Positions 7,337 to 8,648 of a stretch of DNA of 8,648 bases are shown one piece after another (position 1 is the stretch's first letter; each line of letters starts with the position of its first letter). The DNA comes from Rhodopirellula sp. (GTDB taxonomy: Bacteria > Planctomycetota > Planctomycetia > Pirellulales > Pirellulaceae): the NCBI GenBank assembly GCA_003513555.1, contig DOPG01000332.1:5249-13896 (forward strand), read 5' to 3'. The position numbers were made by a program, and so were the translations under genes. Under the pieces are notes generated by a model. That model was not told the DNA's origin. It did no database searches and saw only the letters and a list, made by a program, of their open reading frames with translations.

Positions 7337-8259
7337 TGTTGCATTTGTTTCTGTTGGTGGCACAGAGACTCAATCCTTTTCACCATTACATTGATTCCGT
7401 TGGGAGCGTAATTGAAATGGATGGATTAACTTCGATCGGAACTGCACCTTGGAGTCGTGAGCAGATCACGCATGCCGTTTCAACATTTGAGGCGCTGTAT
7501 CAGACACGGCCTATCCAGGACAATAGTGGTGGCATGAAATCACCGCACATGTTTGCCACCTGGTTCATGGCCAAACATTTGTCTCCCTCTGTGATTGTCG
7601 AAAGCGGTATTTTCAAGGGCCAAAGCACATGGTTATTGGAGCAAGCCTGCCCGGATGCCAAGATCATTTCAATTGATTTGAATTTGTCACAACGCGAGTA
7701 CGTTTCCGAACGCGCGACCTACTTTGATCGCGACTTTGCAGACATTGATTGGTCCGGCATCGACACTTCTTCAGCATTGGCATTCTTCGACGACCATCAA
7801 AATGCCTATTCACGCCTACAACTTTGCAAATGGTTTGGCTTCCGCCATGTCATTTTCGAAGATAACTATCCAGCAACTCAAGGCGACTGCTACAGCATCA
7901 AACAAGCGTTTTCGGGAGCAGGATTTGAGCCGTTGGGAAGCGGTCGACATAAGGAAACAGCAGGCCAGAAACTTGCGAGAAAGCTGAATCTTCTCCCAAC
8001 GCTCACTCCCCAATACAATCGAGTTCAGATATCGCCCAACCAGCACGATGCTGCAGCATTGAGACGGAACGTCGAGGTCTACAGAGAATTCCCCCCGTTA
8101 TTCAAACGCGATGAAACGCGTTGGGGAGACAAGTGGACCGGGACAAAATACGCGACCCCAGAACCAGTCCTGCCGGCAACCGCCAAGGACAACCATCCCG
8201 TCTTTTGGGAGGAAGCACTGGCCTACACGTGGATCTGTTACGTCATGCTAAAAGGCTAG
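7336..8259 (+). CDS. Class I SAM-methyltransferase-like protein (Methyltransf_24/CmcI type)
   Basis: 307 residues from ATG 7336. ATG 7417 (residue 28) is a credible alternative because GGGAG at 7402-7406 lies 10 bases upstream, while 7336 has a poor site in a hairpin. Strand and loop VIVESGIFKGQSTWL (87-101) matches methyltransferase motif I in the form E-x-G-x-x-x-G-x-S-T. IISIDL (110-115) supplies the acidic end of strand 2, and LAFFDDHQ (148-155) resembles the D-x-x-H region of Methyltransf_24 and CmcI-like enzymes. VIFEDNYP (172-179) is a further conserved-looking strand. The C-terminal 90 residues are less typical and may form the substrate part. Homologous enzymes modify sugars or secondary metabolites, often in surface polysaccharide loci; the substrate here is unknown. 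No signal peptide is convincing, so it is probably cytoplasmic. The 5' part looks richer in T than upstream genes, a weak hint of transfer. Confidence 0.62.
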   Translation: MLHLFLLVAQRLNPFHHYIDSVGSVIEMDGLTSIGTAPWSREQITHAVSTFEALYQTRPIQDNSGGMKSPHMFATWFMAKHLSPSVIVESGIFKGQSTWLLEQACPDAKIISIDLNLSQREYVSERATYFDRDFADIDWSGIDTSSALAFFDDHQNAYSRLQLCKWFGFRHVIFEDNYPATQGDCYSIKQAFSGAGFEPLGSGRHKETAGQKLARKLNLLPTLTPQYNRVQISPNQHDAAALRRNVEVYREFPPLFKRDETRWGDKWTGTKYATPEPVLPATAKDNHPVFWEEALAYTWICYVMLKG

Positions 8260-8407
8260 TGCTGCAACTCACCGAAGACGTTCAGCTTCCTGCTCGTCGG
8301 CAACCTTGCAGGTTAAGCCAAACTGATCAGACATCCAAAATCCATCGTACTCGGCAGAAAGTACGGTCGGACGTTAAAACGAGAAACAGCAAGAACGCAA
8401 TCGGTTC
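8260..8407. other. Convergent spacer
   Basis: This gap lies between the methyltransferase-like stop and the ankyrin gene stop. It contains a 5-bp stem with a 3-base loop at 8302-8314 (AACCT/AGGTT) and the stronger hairpin described at 8344-8367. No gene-like frame is seen on either strand. Confidence 0.4.
8344..8367 (-). terminator. Candidate terminator of the ankyrin gene
   Basis: CGTACT at 8346-8351 pairs with AGTACG at 8360-8365, and one G-T and one A-T pair extend the stem to 8 bp around an 8-base loop. It lies about 40 bases past the ankyrin stop. On the minus strand the stem is followed closely by ATTTT, a short T-run. On the plus strand no T-run follows, so it probably serves the ankyrin gene only, if it functions. 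Confidence 0.3.
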
Positions 8408-8648
8408 TCATTGCGGTAGAGGCCGAAATGCCTTCTCAACTACAGATTTATCAAACGCCAGATTCTGCTTGGCCAGCTGCACGGCTGTTCGCCCTGCCTG
8501 ATCGATCATTTCTGGCCTCGCCCCGGCGTCGATCAGCATGCGAATCACTTTCGCGGCTTTTGCATTCTGAGATTTCCGAGTTGCAATGAACATCAAGGCG
8601 GGGGAAACAACGGCGTTAACCCAAGTACAATCTGCTTTTGTCTCCCCT
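8408..8648 (-). CDS. Ankyrin-repeat protein, C-terminal part only
   Basis: The minus-strand frame is open from the right edge to TGA at 8410-8408, giving about 79 residues; the 5' end lies outside the window. Internal ATG 8593 and TTG 8596 are probably not starts, because the frame continues upstream as TWVNAVVSPAL, which fits the first half of an ankyrin repeat. The repeat continues AAKVIRMLIDAGARPEMID, matching the ankyrin consensus for helix 2 and the beta-hairpin (LL-x-x-GA-x-x-x-x-x-D). It is followed by the start of a next repeat (GRTAVQLAKQN), which caps the protein. Ankyrin repeats mediate protein binding; partners and location cannot be told from this fragment. Confidence 0.65.
   Translation of the reverse strand, partial: GETKADCTWVNAVVSPALMFIATRKSQNAKAAKVIRMLIDAGARPEMIDQAGRTAVQLAKQNLAFDKSVVEKAFRPLPQ

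Noticed and set aside
8121..8501. 126-codon plus-strand frame across the methyltransferase-like gene end and ankyrin gene
   Set aside because: It overlaps two better-supported genes in other frames, and its Arg/Gln-rich product matches nothing.

Overview
The window looks like a piece of a planctomycete chromosome, probably a Rhodopirellula/Pirellulaceae-type genome. The grounds are moderate GC, loosely packed genes with wide gaps, few Shine-Dalgarno sequences, and an exported SHD1-like/coiled-coil protein beside a very large exported PQQ-type beta-propeller protein ending in a LamG-like domain. This assignment is inference from gene style; no rRNA or marker gene is present. No tRNA, rRNA, CRISPR array or intact mobile element was seen.

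Layout: (1) 1-296 has no intact gene. It holds a small inverted repeat and a minus-strand open frame (stop at 42-44) that reads like the C-terminus of a decayed gene. (2) 297-1967 (+) encodes an exported protein with an N-terminal SHD1-like segment and long coiled-coil helices. (3) 2133-5894 (+) encodes a roughly 1250-residue exported PQQ-like beta-propeller protein of a recognisable planctomycete architecture: two propeller portions split by a degenerate methyltransferase-like Rossmann segment, then a C-terminal LamG/concanavalin-like domain. (4) 6070-6633 (-) encodes a short MotA/TolQ/ExbB-family membrane protein. It lacks the usual MotA cytoplasmic domain, the TM3 proline and the TM4 threonines, and has no B-type partner nearby. 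An open frame of about 80 codons lies directly upstream in the same frame, separated by a stop and one sense codon. (5) 6883-7335 is a divergent spacer with a perfect 12-bp palindrome and a 38-codon ORF that has an ideal ribosome binding site. (6) 7336-8259 (+) encodes a class I SAM-methyltransferase-like protein resembling the Methyltransf_24/CmcI group. (7) 8408-8648 (-) is the 3' end of an ankyrin-repeat gene that runs off the right edge.

Working together: genes 2 and 3 are co-directional, both exported, and may act at the cell envelope, but the 165-base gap leaves co-transcription unproven. The MotA-like, methyltransferase-like and ankyrin genes show no shared pathway. I do not see a convincing new multi-gene system. 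The most unusual items are the reduced MotA-like protein and its abutting upstream frame, the methyltransferase-like segment inside an exported propeller protein, and the short ORF with the strong ribosome binding site.
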